NCBI RefSeq assembly: GCF_004365355.1 | Contig: NZ_SODP01000002.1 | Span: forward strand, 1,483,838 to 1,547,837 | Direction of reading: 5' to 3' | From: Kribbella pratensis | Lineage (GTDB): Bacteria; Actinomycetota; Actinomycetes; Propionibacteriales; Kribbellaceae | DNA: 64,000 nt | Shown: positions 50,542-59,516 of the stretch, one piece after another | Layout: the number at the start of each line of letters is the position of its first letter | Numbering within the stretch: the stretch's first letter is position 1 | Notes under the pieces: generated by a model | What the model saw: only the letters and a program-made list of their open reading frames with translations | What the model was told of the DNA's origin: nothing | The model's database searches: none | Made by a program: the position numbers and the translations under genes

Positions 50542-52086
50542 ATGAAACGACGTATCACTCTGGCGATAGCGGCCGTCTCGGCCGTGGTCATCGCTCTGCT
50601 GACCGCACAGGCGGCCAGCGCGGCAGGAGTCTCTGCCACCTTCACCAAAGTGTCCGACTGGGGTAGCGGCTTCGAGGGCAAGGTGACTGTCACAAACGGC
50701 ACCACCAGCTCGCTCAGCACCTGGTCGGTCGCCCTCGACTTCCCGTCCGGCTACACCGTCACCACCACCTGGGACGCCAACCACACCAGCAGCGGACAGA
50801 CGCACACGTTTACGCCGCCGAGCTGGGCCGGACCGCTCGCGCCCGGCGCAAGCGTCAGCTTCGGCTTCAACGGCAGCCCAGGCAACTTCGCCGGGATCGC
50901 GGCCTGCCGGTTGAACGGCGGCTCCTGCTCGGGCGGCGGTGGCGGCACCGCCCCCGGCGCACCCACAGGCCTCTCCGGTACGGCGTCAGGCACGTCCGTG
51001 AACCTGTCCTGGTCCGCTGCCTCGAGCGCCACGAGCTACAACGTCTACCGCAACGGCTCGAAGGTCGGCTCGCCCAGCGGCACGTCCTACACGGACTCCG
51101 GCCTCAGCGCGAACACGTCGTACTCGTATCAGGTGAGCGCGTCCAACAGCGTCGGTGAGGGACCCAAGAGCAACACCGTCTCAGTGACCACAGGCACCGG
51201 CGGCGGCAACACCGGCACCAAGCAGGCCGCGCCGTACCTGTACATGGGCTGGGGCGACCCGCCGAGCCCGTCGACCGTGATGAACGCAACCGGGATCAAG
51301 TGGTTCACCATGGCCTTCGTCCTGTCGGGCGGCGGCTGTAGCCCGGCCTGGGACAGCACCCGGCCACTCCAAGGCGGTGCGGACGCCAGCGCCATCGCAG
51401 CGATCCGGGCCGGCGGCGGTGACGTCGTACCGTCGTTCGGCGGCTGGAGCGGCAACAAGCTCGGCCCGAACTGCGGCACGCCCGAGGCGTTGGCCGGTGC
51501 GTACCAGCAGGTCATCAATGCCTACAACCTGAAGGCGATCGACATCGACATCGAGAACTCCGACGAGTTCGAGAACGAGGCCGTGCAGGACCGCATCCTG
51601 ACCGCGCTGAAGATCGTCAAGCAGAACAACCCGGGTATCCGGACCATCGTCACGTTCGGTACGTCGACGACCGGTCCGACGTACTACGGCAACCGGCTGA
51701 TCGACCAGTCGAAGGCACTCGGCGCGAACATCGACATCTTCACGCTGATGCCGTTCGACTTCGGTAGCTCGAACATCTACAACGACACGGTCGGCGCGTC
51801 CCAGGGCCTGAACAACAAGCTGAAGTCGACCTTCGGCTGGTCCACCGCGGAGGCGTACGCACACCAGGGCATCTCCGGCATGAACGGTCTGTCCGACCAG
51901 CAGGAGATGACGACGACCGCGACCTGGCAGAACATCACCAACTGGGCCAAGAGCAACGGGCTCGGCCGGCTGGCGTTCTGGTCGGTCAATCGCGACCGCG
52001 GTTGCGCCGGCGGCGGCGTGGTCTCGAACTGCAGCGGCATCGCTCAAGGCGACTGGGACTTCACCCGCATCACCGCAGGATTCTGA
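50542..52086 (+). CDS. Secreted GH18 chitinase with CBM2 and fibronectin III domains
   Basis: 514 residues. Signal peptide (cleavage near ASAAGV), then a CBM2-type module (VSATFTKVSDWGSGFEGKVT), a Gly-rich linker, an FN3 domain (APGAPTGLSGTASGTSVNLS) and a GH18 catalytic domain with KAIDIDIENSDEF, a shorter DxDxE signature with Glu intact. The order resembles Streptomyces ChiC-like bacterial chitinases. It follows chitinase 1 by 28 bp, has GGAG before the ATG, and is probably cotranscribed, giving a complementary pair. It ends at a perfect terminator. Confidence 0.92.
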   Translation: MKRRITLAIAAVSAVVIALLTAQAASAAGVSATFTKVSDWGSGFEGKVTVTNGTTSSLSTWSVALDFPSGYTVTTTWDANHTSSGQTHTFTPPSWAGPLAPGASVSFGFNGSPGNFAGIAACRLNGGSCSGGGGGTAPGAPTGLSGTASGTSVNLSWSAASSATSYNVYRNGSKVGSPSGTSYTDSGLSANTSYSYQVSASNSVGEGPKSNTVSVTTGTGGGNTGTKQAAPYLYMGWGDPPSPSTVMNATGIKWFTMAFVLSGGGCSPAWDSTRPLQGGADASAIAAIRAGGGDVVPSFGGWSGNKLGPNCGTPEALAGAYQQVINAYNLKAIDIDIENSDEFENEAVQDRILTALKIVKQNNPGIRTIVTFGTSTTGPTYYGNRLIDQSKALGANIDIFTLMPFDFGSSNIYNDTVGASQGLNNKLKSTFGWSTAEAYAHQGISGMNGLSDQQEMTTTATWQNITNWAKSNGLGRLAFWSVNRDRGCAGGGVVSNCSGIAQGDWDFTRITAGF

Positions 52087-52094
52087 CCCGAGAG

Positions 52095-52129
52095 GTACGG
52101 CGGGATGCGCGTCCGGCATCCCGCCGTAC
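52095..52129. terminator. Bidirectional terminator between chitinase 2 and the SGNH hydrolase
   Basis: GTACGGCGGGATGC (52095-52108) and GCATCCCGCCGTAC (52116-52129) form a perfect 14-bp stem with a 7-nt loop between convergent genes. Confidence 0.8.
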
Positions 52130-52142
52130 TCCGGAAAGCGAC

Positions 52143-52928
52143 TCAGCCGGCCTTGATCGCTTCGATGATCAGGCCGTTGCGGGCGTTCCGCCCGAGCGGG
52201 ATCGACGGGTGCAGGCCGTCGCGGAGATAGCGGGCCAGCCGGTTCGGGCTGGACGCCAGGTGCTCGGCCCAGTGAATGATCCGCAGGTTGTCGTAGCGGC
52301 GCGCGGCCTCGGCGAGCTGCAGGTTGATCCAGGCGCTGTTGCGCTGGTCGGCAACCTTGATCTCCGGGATGAACGCGGTGCGGGCGGCCTGGACGTTGAC
52401 CCAGTAGACGGTCCGCTCCGGGCCGACGATCCGCATGGTCCGGTCGACCTGCGCAGCGACCGCGGGCGGCGTGAAGATGTCGTTGGAGCCGACCGACATC
52501 AGGATCCGGTGCGGCAGGCCGTACTCCTGGGCCCAGGTGTCCAACGCGTCGACCGCGGGCGTCACCGGGCGCCCGGCCCAGTTGTGGACGGCGGTCATGA
52601 TGCCGAGCTGGGCCAACTGCCGGGCCAGCGCCGGTCCGTCCTGGACGCCGATGCTGTCGCCGAACATGAAGACGCCGTCGTTCTCACGGGTCCTGCGGAT
52701 CTGCGCCTCGTTCGAGATCGCGCGGGCCTGACGCTCCCAGGCGCCGAGCACACCGGAGCCATAGTTGCCCAGATAGGCCAGTCCGGTCGTGCCGTCGGTC
52801 GCTGACTGCGGAGAGACCGGAGCCGCCTCGGCCGCGGACGCCGCCGCAACCGTCGACGCAGCCGCCGCCGTCCCGGCCGCGAACAGCAGCCGGCGACTCG
52901 GCCGGAAAGAACCCAGGCGCTTCCTCAC
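52143..52928 (-). CDS. Secreted SGNH/GDSL-like hydrolase
   Basis: About 261 residues from GTG 52928. It has a Tat-like signal (SRRLLFAAG, Ala-rich core, cleavage near AEAAP). The four SGNH blocks are visible: FMFGDSIG (Ser), NWAGRP (Gly), SVGSNDI (Asn) and DGLHPS (Asp and His). It is an extracellular esterase or deacylase; the substrate might be an acetylated glycan, given the chitinases nearby, but that is a guess. The frame is open to a GTG at 52973; the start is uncertain because no good ribosome site is seen. Confidence 0.78.
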   Translation of the reverse strand: MRKRLGSFRPSRRLLFAAGTAAAASTVAAASAAEAAPVSPQSATDGTTGLAYLGNYGSGVLGAWERQARAISNEAQIRRTRENDGVFMFGDSIGVQDGPALARQLAQLGIMTAVHNWAGRPVTPAVDALDTWAQEYGLPHRILMSVGSNDIFTPPAVAAQVDRTMRIVGPERTVYWVNVQAARTAFIPEIKVADQRNSAWINLQLAEAARRYDNLRIIHWAEHLASSPNRLARYLRDGLHPSIPLGRNARNGLIIEAIKAG

Positions 52929-53016
52929 GCAGGAAAGAGTGCGGTGGAAAGGCCTCTCACTGCAAGTCGACACCTGGAAAATTGGACGAACGCTACGGAA
53001 GTCGTTGTCATCGCAG

Positions 53017-53904
53017 TCAGCTGGACGTGGCCGCCCGGGACCGGACGAACGTCCGGAAACGCTCCGCTGCCGGCGTCAGCGGCGTACTCAGTCGCCACGA
53101 CATCCCGATCTCCCGACGGGCCTGTACGCCGGCCAGCGGGATCGACACCGCGCCGCTGTCGTTCCCGCGGACCGCACCGGCCGGCAGGATCGCCACACCG
53201 AGTCCGGCACCGACCAGACTGTCGATCGTGGCGAGGTCGGTCGCCTGGAAGGCGAAGCGCGGAGTAAAGCCTGCGGCCTGGCACAACCGGTCCGTCACCC
53301 GCTGGAAGCCGAAGCCGGGCTGCAGAGCGACGAACGGCTCGTCCCGGACCTCCTCCAGCTCGACCCGATGCCGAGACGCCAGAGCGTGCCGAGGCGGCAC
53401 ATGCAGGCACAGTCGCTGCCGCTCCAGCAGATGCCAGCCGAAGTGAGCGGGGTCGGGCCGCGGCGCGATGATCGCGATCTCGGCCTCGCCGGTCTCGAGG
53501 TCCTGGACGATGTCGTGCGCCGGCTCCTGCCGCAGCTCGAAGCCGATATTCGGCGCATCCGCGCGGAACGCCTTCAGCAGGTCCGGCATCAGGCTCGTCG
53601 CGACCGAGTGCAGGAACGCCAGCCGCACAGTGCCGGACTCCGGGTCGACCAGTGCGTCGATCCGGCGCTTGGCCGTGTCGACCGCGGCCGTGCCGGCCCG
53701 CGCGGCCTCGAGAACGAGCCGACCGTACGGATTCAGCCGCACGCCGCGGCGTTCTCGCTCGAACAACGCCACCCCGAACGCTCGCTCGACCCGCTGCAGC
53801 GATCGGGACAGATTCGGCTGGCTGGTCCCGAGCGCGGCGGCCGCTTCGGTCAGGTGCTCGGTCTCCGCGAGTACGGCGAACCACCGCAGATCCTCGATAT
53901 GCAT
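53017..53904 (-). CDS. LysR-family transcriptional regulator
   Basis: 295 residues. The N-terminal winged helix-turn-helix is clear (FAVLAETEHLTEAAAALGTS, QPNLSRSLQRVERAFG), followed by the periplasmic-binding-protein-like effector domain (AFLHSVATSLMPDLLKAFR). It is divergent from an MFS transporter over 71 bp, the usual arrangement in which LysR activates the neighbour in response to the transported compound. Confidence 0.9.
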   Translation of the reverse strand: MHIEDLRWFAVLAETEHLTEAAAALGTSQPNLSRSLQRVERAFGVALFERERRGVRLNPYGRLVLEAARAGTAAVDTAKRRIDALVDPESGTVRLAFLHSVATSLMPDLLKAFRADAPNIGFELRQEPAHDIVQDLETGEAEIAIIAPRPDPAHFGWHLLERQRLCLHVPPRHALASRHRVELEEVRDEPFVALQPGFGFQRVTDRLCQAAGFTPRFAFQATDLATIDSLVGAGLGVAILPAGAVRGNDSGAVSIPLAGVQARREIGMSWRLSTPLTPAAERFRTFVRSRAATSS

Positions 53905-53975
53905 ACTGAAAGCGTATCGATTCCTACTGAAATTGACATTTTACGTATCACTGCAGGCGTGCGACCGTCTCAGAC
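53905..53975. promoter_or_regulatory. LysR/MFS divergent promoter region
   Basis: ACTGAAA occurs twice (near 53905 and 53925), CGTATC occurs twice about 30 bp apart, and TTCCTACTGAA contains a TTC-N5-GAA dyad. The region is AT-richer than its surroundings. These fit a LysR binding region with two half-sites. Confidence 0.4.
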
Positions 53976-55196
53976 ATGCACCAGTCCGTTGCCCGCCAGA
54001 CCGGGTACCTGCCCGGAGACCCGGAGTACCGCAAGCTCTCCGTCGCGCTGTTCGCGGCCGGACTGGCCACGTTCGCTCTGCTCTACAGCACGCAGCCGCT
54101 GCTGCCCCAGCTCGTCGACGCCTTCCACGTCTCCCCCAGCCAGAGCGCGTTCAGCGTGTCGTTCGCCACGTTCGGACTCGGTCTTGCGCTGCTGGTCGCC
54201 GGGCCGGCGTCAGAGGTTCTCGGCCGGACCAATCTGATGCGCTGGTCGGTTGCTGCGACCACCGGGTTCGCACTGCTCAGCGCGTTCGCTCCGACGTGGC
54301 ACACGCTGCTGGCCTTGCGAGGCCTGCAGGGAATCGCGATGGCCGGTCTGCCGGCGGTCGCGATGGCCTATCTGCGCGAGGAGGTACACCAGGACAGCCA
54401 CGCGCGGGCCAGCGGTCTCTACATCGCCGGTACTGCGGTTGGCGGCATGGCTGGACGCTTGATCGCGGGAGGTTTGTCGGACCTCGGCGGTTGGCGGTTC
54501 GCGACCGGCGGGATCGCAGCGGTCGGCGTACTGTGCGCCGCGGTCGTCTGGCTGCTCCTTCCCGCGTCATGCAACTTCCGACCAAACCCGGCCCGTCGCC
54601 GCCGCGACCTGTTCTCGGTCCAGGTACTGAAAGATCCAGCCCTACTAGCCCTCTACGGGATTGCCGCGACAGCGGTCGGTGCGTTCGTGGCGGTCTACAA
54701 CGGAGCGGTCTTCCGACTGTCCGGCTCGCCGTACCAACTGAGCGCTGGAGCAGCAGGGCTGGTCTTCTGTGTCTATCTGCTCGGCTCGGCCGGCTCGGCG
54801 ACGGCGGGAACGCTCGCCGACCGCTACGGACGACGGGCGGTCGTGCCGATCGGGTGTCTGATCACCCTGGCCGGAGTGGCCATCACGCTCGCCGCTCCAC
54901 TGCCGCTGATCGTGCTGGGCCTGGCCGTGATGACTGCCGGGTTCTTCGCGGTGCACGGAGTCGCCAGCGGCTGGGTGCCGGCTCGAGCGCACGCGAGCGG
55001 AGTCGGGACCGGACAGGCGTCCAGCATGTACCTCTTCTCCTTCTACCTGGGGTCCTCGGTCTTCGGAGGCCTCGCAGGTACGGCGTGGAGCCGCGCGGAG
55101 TGGGCCGGGGTGGCAGCGGAGGCAGGGGCACTGTTCGTCGTGACGTTCATCCTTGCCGTCCTGCTCAAGAACGTTCCGAGCAAGGTGCAAAACTAG
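53976..55196 (+). CDS. MFS transporter, YnfM/DHA1-like
   Basis: 406 residues with 12 predicted helices. MFS motifs are GPASEVLGRTNLM between helices 2 and 3 and LADRYGRRAVV in the second half. The central loop is basic (NPARRRRDLF). This branch contains drug and arabinose-type exporters. The divergent LysR gene is its probable regulator. A YbaK-family gene begins 4 bp after its stop codon. Confidence 0.88.
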   Translation: MHQSVARQTGYLPGDPEYRKLSVALFAAGLATFALLYSTQPLLPQLVDAFHVSPSQSAFSVSFATFGLGLALLVAGPASEVLGRTNLMRWSVAATTGFALLSAFAPTWHTLLALRGLQGIAMAGLPAVAMAYLREEVHQDSHARASGLYIAGTAVGGMAGRLIAGGLSDLGGWRFATGGIAAVGVLCAAVVWLLLPASCNFRPNPARRRRDLFSVQVLKDPALLALYGIAATAVGAFVAVYNGAVFRLSGSPYQLSAGAAGLVFCVYLLGSAGSATAGTLADRYGRRAVVPIGCLITLAGVAITLAAPLPLIVLGLAVMTAGFFAVHGVASGWVPARAHASGVGTGQASSMYLFSFYLGSSVFGGLAGTAWSRAEWAGVAAEAGALFVVTFILAVLLKNVPSKVQN

Positions 55197-55200
55197 CCAG

Positions 55201-55650
55201 GTGACGAAGGCGACGGATGCGGCGGACCAGTTGGGTCTCACCTACGAGGTGACCAGGCACGGCCGGGTGAACTCGTTGGAGGAAGCGGCGGCAGCGCGGG
55301 GTATCGAGCCTGCGCGGTTGATCAAGACGATCGTCGTGCGCCTGGCGGACGACGACTACCGGTTCGTCCTGGTGCCAGGTGATCGCGAGATCGCCTGGCC
55401 GAAGCTGCGGTCGCTGCTCGGCGTCAACCGGATCTCGATGCCCGACAAGGACACAGCCTTCGACGTCACCGGCTACGTCCGCGGCACGATCACGCCGCTC
55501 GGCAGCACGCACGCCTGGCCGGTGATCGCGGACGAGCGGATCACCGGCACCATCTCGATTGGCGGTGGGGACCACGGCGTCGGCATCACCGTGGATGCCC
55601 AGGCGCTCAACAAGGCTCTGAACGCAACAGTGGCTGACGTCACCGATTAG
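55201..55650 (+). CDS. YbaK/EbsC-family aminoacyl-tRNA deacylase
   Basis: 149 residues from GTG 55201. The fold marks are HGRVNSLEEAAAARGIEPAR, LIKTIVVRLADDDYRFVLVPGD, the loop GTITPLGSTHAWPVIADE and the closing GGGDHGVGITVDA. The catalytic Lys is in LIKTIV. YbaK proteins hydrolyse mischarged tRNA such as Cys-tRNA(Pro). It sits 4 bp behind the MFS gene and is probably cotranscribed; a functional link is not obvious. The end overlaps the convergent regulator by 4 bp. Confidence 0.85.
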   Translation: MTKATDAADQLGLTYEVTRHGRVNSLEEAAAARGIEPARLIKTIVVRLADDDYRFVLVPGDREIAWPKLRSLLGVNRISMPDKDTAFDVTGYVRGTITPLGSTHAWPVIADERITGTISIGGGDHGVGITVDAQALNKALNATVADVTD

Positions 55651-56555
55651 ACGAGCAGACCGCGCTGCCCGGCGCGGAGTCCGGCCTGGAAGCGGGTTCT
55701 AGCGTCCAGTGCCTTGAGAATGCGTTGCATTCGCCGTTCTACGGTTCGTTGAGCCACTCCTAGCCGGCGGGCTATGGCCTGGTCCGTCAGACCTGCTGCA
55801 GCCAGCGACAGGAGCTGCTGGTCGTCAGCCGTCAGCGGACCTTCGGAGACCGCCGGCGTCAGCGGACTCGCCTGCTGCCACAAGAGGTCGAACAGGCGGA
55901 GCAGGGCGTCCAGGAGGCCGGACGGACCGAGCTCAACCACCACATCGGATGCCGTCGGCAGCAGAGCAGTCCGACGGTCGATGACGATCAGCTTGAGCGG
56001 TACGTCGCGCAGCATCCGGCAGCAGCCCGACGATCGGGCCGCAATCAGATCTCCCGGCTCCGACAACGACGCCATGTCGTAGATCGTTCGGTACCTCACA
56101 CCGTGCGCCCGACGCGGCTCCACGGCGTACGGCATGCGATCCAGCACGAGTACTTCGTCCTGCGCGCACTGCTGCGCTTGGTAGAACCGCTGCGCGATCG
56201 CCTCGGTGCCCCGGATCACTGTGAACGCGTCCGGCTGCCGGAACTCGGCAGTCAGCACCGAAGCGCCCAGTCGCGCCTCCACAATCGCAGCCTGCTTCCG
56301 CAGCGCGAGTAGCTCGACCGCGGCCTCCGGTACTGCGGGCACGTAGCGGGCCGGACGGCCCGGCGTACGGGACGCCAGGCCGAGCGACAGCAGGGACCGT
56401 AGATGCCGGCCGACCCGGTTGGCGGGCCAGTCGACGAACGTGGTCAAGTCAGTTGCCGTGGACTCCGGTCGGGCCAGAAGCGCCCGGTAGAGCTGCTCGT
56501 CCTCCGAGCAGACACCGAGCGCCTCCAGCACCGGAGCCGGTCGATAACTGTGCAT
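55647..56555 (-). CDS. TrmB/LuxR-type transcriptional regulator coupled to the chitinase gene
   Basis: 302 residues. The N-terminal winged helix (EDEQLYRALLARPESTATDL) resembles TrmB regulators. A central effector-like domain follows (TAEFRQPDAFTVIRGTEAIA), and a C-terminal LuxR helix-turn-helix (LSLAAAGLTDQAIARRLGVA, then QRTVERRMQRIL). The ATG at 56555 lies 2 bp after the chitinase stop, so the two genes are cotranscribed and probably translationally coupled. TrmB effector domains often bind sugars, fitting control of chitin use. Confidence 0.83.
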   Translation of the reverse strand: MHSYRPAPVLEALGVCSEDEQLYRALLARPESTATDLTTFVDWPANRVGRHLRSLLSLGLASRTPGRPARYVPAVPEAAVELLALRKQAAIVEARLGASVLTAEFRQPDAFTVIRGTEAIAQRFYQAQQCAQDEVLVLDRMPYAVEPRRAHGVRYRTIYDMASLSEPGDLIAARSSGCCRMLRDVPLKLIVIDRRTALLPTASDVVVELGPSGLLDALLRLFDLLWQQASPLTPAVSEGPLTADDQQLLSLAAAGLTDQAIARRLGVAQRTVERRMQRILKALDARTRFQAGLRAGQRGLLV

Positions 56556-56557
56556 GA

Positions 56558-58237
56558 TCAGGGCAGCGAGTGCACGTGGCTGCCGACCTGGTTCGCGAAC
56601 TGGTTGCCGTTCGACGCGTCCCAGTTGGTCGACCAGGTCATCGCTCCACGCAGCGAGGGCCACGGGGAGCTCGGCCTGTAGTTGCCGCAGCCGGTGCCCT
56701 TGGTCAGGCAGTCCAGAGCGTTGTTGACGACCGTGGGCGAGACGTACCCGCTCCCCGCCGCCCGCGACGACGCCGGCAGGCCGAAGCCGACCTGGTCGGG
56801 ACGCAGCCCGCCCTGCAGCATGAGGCAGGCCTGGGCGGTGATGAAGTCGACCGAGCCCTGCGAGTAGACCTGTCCGTCGCAGCCGTTCATCGAGCCGGAG
56901 TTGTAGTACTGCACGTTGACGATGGTCAGGATGTCCTTGATCGCCAGCGCCAGCTTGAAGTACTCGAACGACGTGCTCTGCATGTCGATCGTCTGCGGCG
57001 CCATGGTGATCACGAGTCCGCTACCGAACTGACTCTGCAGGCTGCGCAGCGCCTGACCCATGTACTGCGCATTGACCCCGTTCTCCAGGTCGATGTCGAT
57101 CCCGTCGAATCCGTAGGTCCGCAGCACCGACAGCGCACTGGATGCGAAGTTGGAGGCCGCTGTGGGATCAGCAACCGAGATGGTGCCGTTCTGGCCGCCG
57201 ACGGACAGGATGACCTTCTTACCGGCCGCCTGCTTCGCCGCGATGTCGGCCTTGAACTGGGCGACCGTGTAGCCACCGAGCCCAGCGCTGTCGAGGTTGA
57301 ACGTGATGGCACCCGGCCGGGACGAGTCGGCGTCAGCGAAGGCCACTGCGATCAGGTCGTACGCCGCAGGCACGTCGGAGATCTTCTGCACCGTCGCGCC
57401 GTTGTTGAAGTTCTGCCAGTACCCCGTGAGCACATGCGCGGGCAGATTGCCGACGGGCGGGTTGGTGCCACCGTCCGACGTCGTGCCCGACACGGTTGCG
57501 CCGTACGGCGAGCAGTTCCCGCTCGGATCGCACGCCCGCACCTTGAAGGAGTACGTCGTACTAGCGGCAAGACCGGTGGCGGTCCAGCTGGTGACGTTGC
57601 CGACGCTCTGGGCGGCTCCGGTCCCGCGGACCACGTCGTAGTGGTCGATCCCGTTCGCGTCGGATGCAGCGGACCAGTTGAGCTTCAGCGAGCTCGAGGT
57701 CGGGCTACCGACCGTCAGACCACCTGGCGTCGACGGCGGCGTGGTGTCCTGCGCACCACCAGGACCATCCAGTACGACGTCGTCGGCCTGGTACGCCGGG
57801 AGCGCGTACCAGCTGTGGACGTAGATCGTCACCGAGGTCGCCGACGCGCCCGTCGTGAACGGAACGGTCAACTGGCTCCACGTGGACGAGGTTGCCCACG
57901 TGGAGGGGCCACCGTCCACGCCAAGGTAGACATTCGATCCCTTGACCCATGCCGACAGCGTGTACGCCGTATTGGGCTGTACCGCTACGGACTGCGAGCA
58001 CTGGGCGATATCGCTCGCGCTCGGGGTCGCTTGGAGGGCGTACGAGCCGGAGTGCGGAGCGGTCGTGGTGACGCCACCGGCAGGACACGACCAGCCGGAG
58101 AGCGTGCCGGACTCGAAGCCGGCGTTCGTGACGAGATTGGTAGCCGCGTAGGCGGCACCGGGGGCCAGGAAGGCCATGAGGACGGCGAGCAGGCTGATGA
58201 CGACCGCTGCCTGGGGGCGGTACGCAGGCGGTTTCAT
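56558..58237 (-). CDS. Secreted GH18 chitinase with an N-terminal carbohydrate-binding module and FN3
   Basis: 559 residues. Signal peptide (cleavage near YAATN), a CBM4/9- or CBM16-like jelly roll (NLVTNAGFESGTLSGWSCPA), an FN3 domain (TPPSTPGGLTVGSPTSSSLK) and a GH18 domain with GFDGIDIDLENG, Glu intact. The module set differs from the other two chitinases. A CebR-like operator and a TTGACA promoter element lie upstream. It is cotranscribed with the TrmB/LuxR regulator. Confidence 0.9.
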   Translation of the reverse strand: MKPPAYRPQAAVVISLLAVLMAFLAPGAAYAATNLVTNAGFESGTLSGWSCPAGGVTTTAPHSGSYALQATPSASDIAQCSQSVAVQPNTAYTLSAWVKGSNVYLGVDGGPSTWATSSTWSQLTVPFTTGASATSVTIYVHSWYALPAYQADDVVLDGPGGAQDTTPPSTPGGLTVGSPTSSSLKLNWSAASDANGIDHYDVVRGTGAAQSVGNVTSWTATGLAASTTYSFKVRACDPSGNCSPYGATVSGTTSDGGTNPPVGNLPAHVLTGYWQNFNNGATVQKISDVPAAYDLIAVAFADADSSRPGAITFNLDSAGLGGYTVAQFKADIAAKQAAGKKVILSVGGQNGTISVADPTAASNFASSALSVLRTYGFDGIDIDLENGVNAQYMGQALRSLQSQFGSGLVITMAPQTIDMQSTSFEYFKLALAIKDILTIVNVQYYNSGSMNGCDGQVYSQGSVDFITAQACLMLQGGLRPDQVGFGLPASSRAAGSGYVSPTVVNNALDCLTKGTGCGNYRPSSPWPSLRGAMTWSTNWDASNGNQFANQVGSHVHSLP

Positions 58238-58267
58238 GTTCTACAACCTGTGACCAAGCAATTACAT

Positions 58268-58301
58268 TGTCAAGACCCTGCATAAAGTGGGAACGCTCTC
58301 A
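58268..58301 (-). promoter_or_regulatory. Promoter and LacI-type operator of chitinase 3
   Basis: TGGGAACGCTCTCA (58288-58301) matches 12 of 14 positions of the CebR/LacI-family palindrome TGGGAGCGCTCCCA known from Streptomyces. On the minus strand TTGACA is at 58268-58273, with CAGGTT 17 bp downstream as a weak -10. The operator sits just upstream of the -35. Confidence 0.55.
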
Positions 58302-58653
58302 CGCCCGGAAAAGCGAGAATCTTTACGCTTACTTGGCTGAAGGGAGAAAGGCGACGGCCCCCGGCGGGGGGGTGACCGGGGGCCGTCTTCGGCCACGGGC
58401 TCGGGGGGAGGAGCCGGGGGCCGTTCAGGAGGCGACAGTCTGCCACTGTCAGGAGGTATGTACCCCCCGAGATCGGGCTTCACACATCTCAGTTCAATTT
58501 CGACTGAACGTCTGTTGCCCGAGCGCTGGTCGCGCCCGAACGGGCGCTTCCGGCCAGTGTCACTGTCACACTGCCGACCAGTCTAACGGGATACCGGCCC
58601 ACACAAAAGCCCGGGTCCCTCGGCGTTTCGCGCAGCTGCCTATGCTCGGTCCC
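58302..58653. other. Noncoding region with several stacked inverted repeats
   Basis: Between the divergent chitinase and HAD genes. ACGGCCCCCGG pairs with CCGGGGGCCGT near 58353-58388. GACAGT/ACTGTC, GCGCCC/GGGCGC around GAAC, and CAGTGT/ACACTG follow up to about 58575. AGGAGG with an ATG one base later is present near 58450 but too close to function normally. TATGCT at 58641-58646 is the likely -10 of the HAD gene. No gene is supported. Confidence 0.4.
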
Positions 58654-59451
58654 ATGGCGGACCCCGGGACGGCTCGATCGGCGGCCTTCTTCGATCTGGA
58701 CAAGACCATTCTGGCGCGCTCCAGCACGCTCGCGTTCTCCCGGCCGTTCTACGCGGGTGGGCTGATCAACCGCCGGACCGTGCTGCGCAGTGCGTACGCC
58801 CAGTTCGTCTACCTGCTCGGCGGCGCCGACCACGACCAGATGGAGCGGATGCGCGAGTACATCTCCGCCATGTGCACCGGCTGGGACGTCGCGACGGTCA
58901 AGGCGATCGTCGCCGACACCCTGGACCACATCGTCCGGCCGATGATCCACACCGAGGCCGTCGAGCTGATCGCGCAGCACCACGCGGCCGGCCGGGACGT
59001 GGTGATCGTGTCGTCGTCCGGCGCGGAGGTGGTCGAACCGATCGGCAAGATGCTCGGCGCCGACAAGGTGATCGCCACTCGGATGGTGGTTGCCGATGGC
59101 AAGTACACCGGCGAGATCGCTGACTACGCCTACGGTCCGAACAAGGTGACCGCGATCGAGGCGCTGGCCGCTGCCGAGGGTTACGACCTCGCAACCTCCT
59201 ACGGTTACTCGGATTCGATCACCGACGAGCCCCTGCTGGCCGCGGTCGGGCACCCGTTCGCGGTCAACCCGGACAAGGCGTTGCGCCGCATCGCGGTCCA
59301 GCGCGGGTGGCCGGTGCTGGAGTTCGCCGAGCCCGTCGAGCGCGCGGGTTTTCCCGGCGTACGGCGACGTGCCGTAGCCGCCGGCGTGGTCGCGGCCGTT
59401 GCCGCCGGGGCACTGTTGCTAGCCTCCCGCCGGCGCTCCCGGAGTGTTTGA
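58654..59451 (+). CDS. HAD-IB family hydrolase (SerB-like) with a C-terminal helix
   Basis: 265 residues. HAD motif I is FFDLDKTIL, motif II VIVSSSGAEVVEPI, and motif III/IV lies around GPNKVTAIEALAAAEG and YGYSDSITDEPLL; all acidic residues are present. The C-terminus has a hydrophobic helix (AVAAGVVAAVAAGALLLA) followed by basic residues, suggesting membrane attachment. In actinobacteria this gene usually sits beside ssd and the tad operon; here the chitinase region separates them. TATGCT lies 7 nt before the ATG. Confidence 0.88.
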   Translation: MADPGTARSAAFFDLDKTILARSSTLAFSRPFYAGGLINRRTVLRSAYAQFVYLLGGADHDQMERMREYISAMCTGWDVATVKAIVADTLDHIVRPMIHTEAVELIAQHHAAGRDVVIVSSSGAEVVEPIGKMLGADKVIATRMVVADGKYTGEIADYAYGPNKVTAIEALAAAEGYDLATSYGYSDSITDEPLLAAVGHPFAVNPDKALRRIAVQRGWPVLEFAEPVERAGFPGVRRRAVAAGVVAAVAAGALLLASRRRSRSV

Positions 59452-59498
59452 AAGCTGAAGAGAGCTTCATTGTTCTCAACTCCATGAAGGCGCCGCAT

Positions 59499-59516
59499 CC
59501 CCTTCCCAGAAAGGGG
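59499..59516 (+). terminator. Short hairpin after the HAD gene
   Basis: CCCCTT (59499-59504) and AAGGGG (59511-59516) with a 6-nt loop, followed by TTTC, 48 bp after the HAD stop. Confidence 0.45.
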
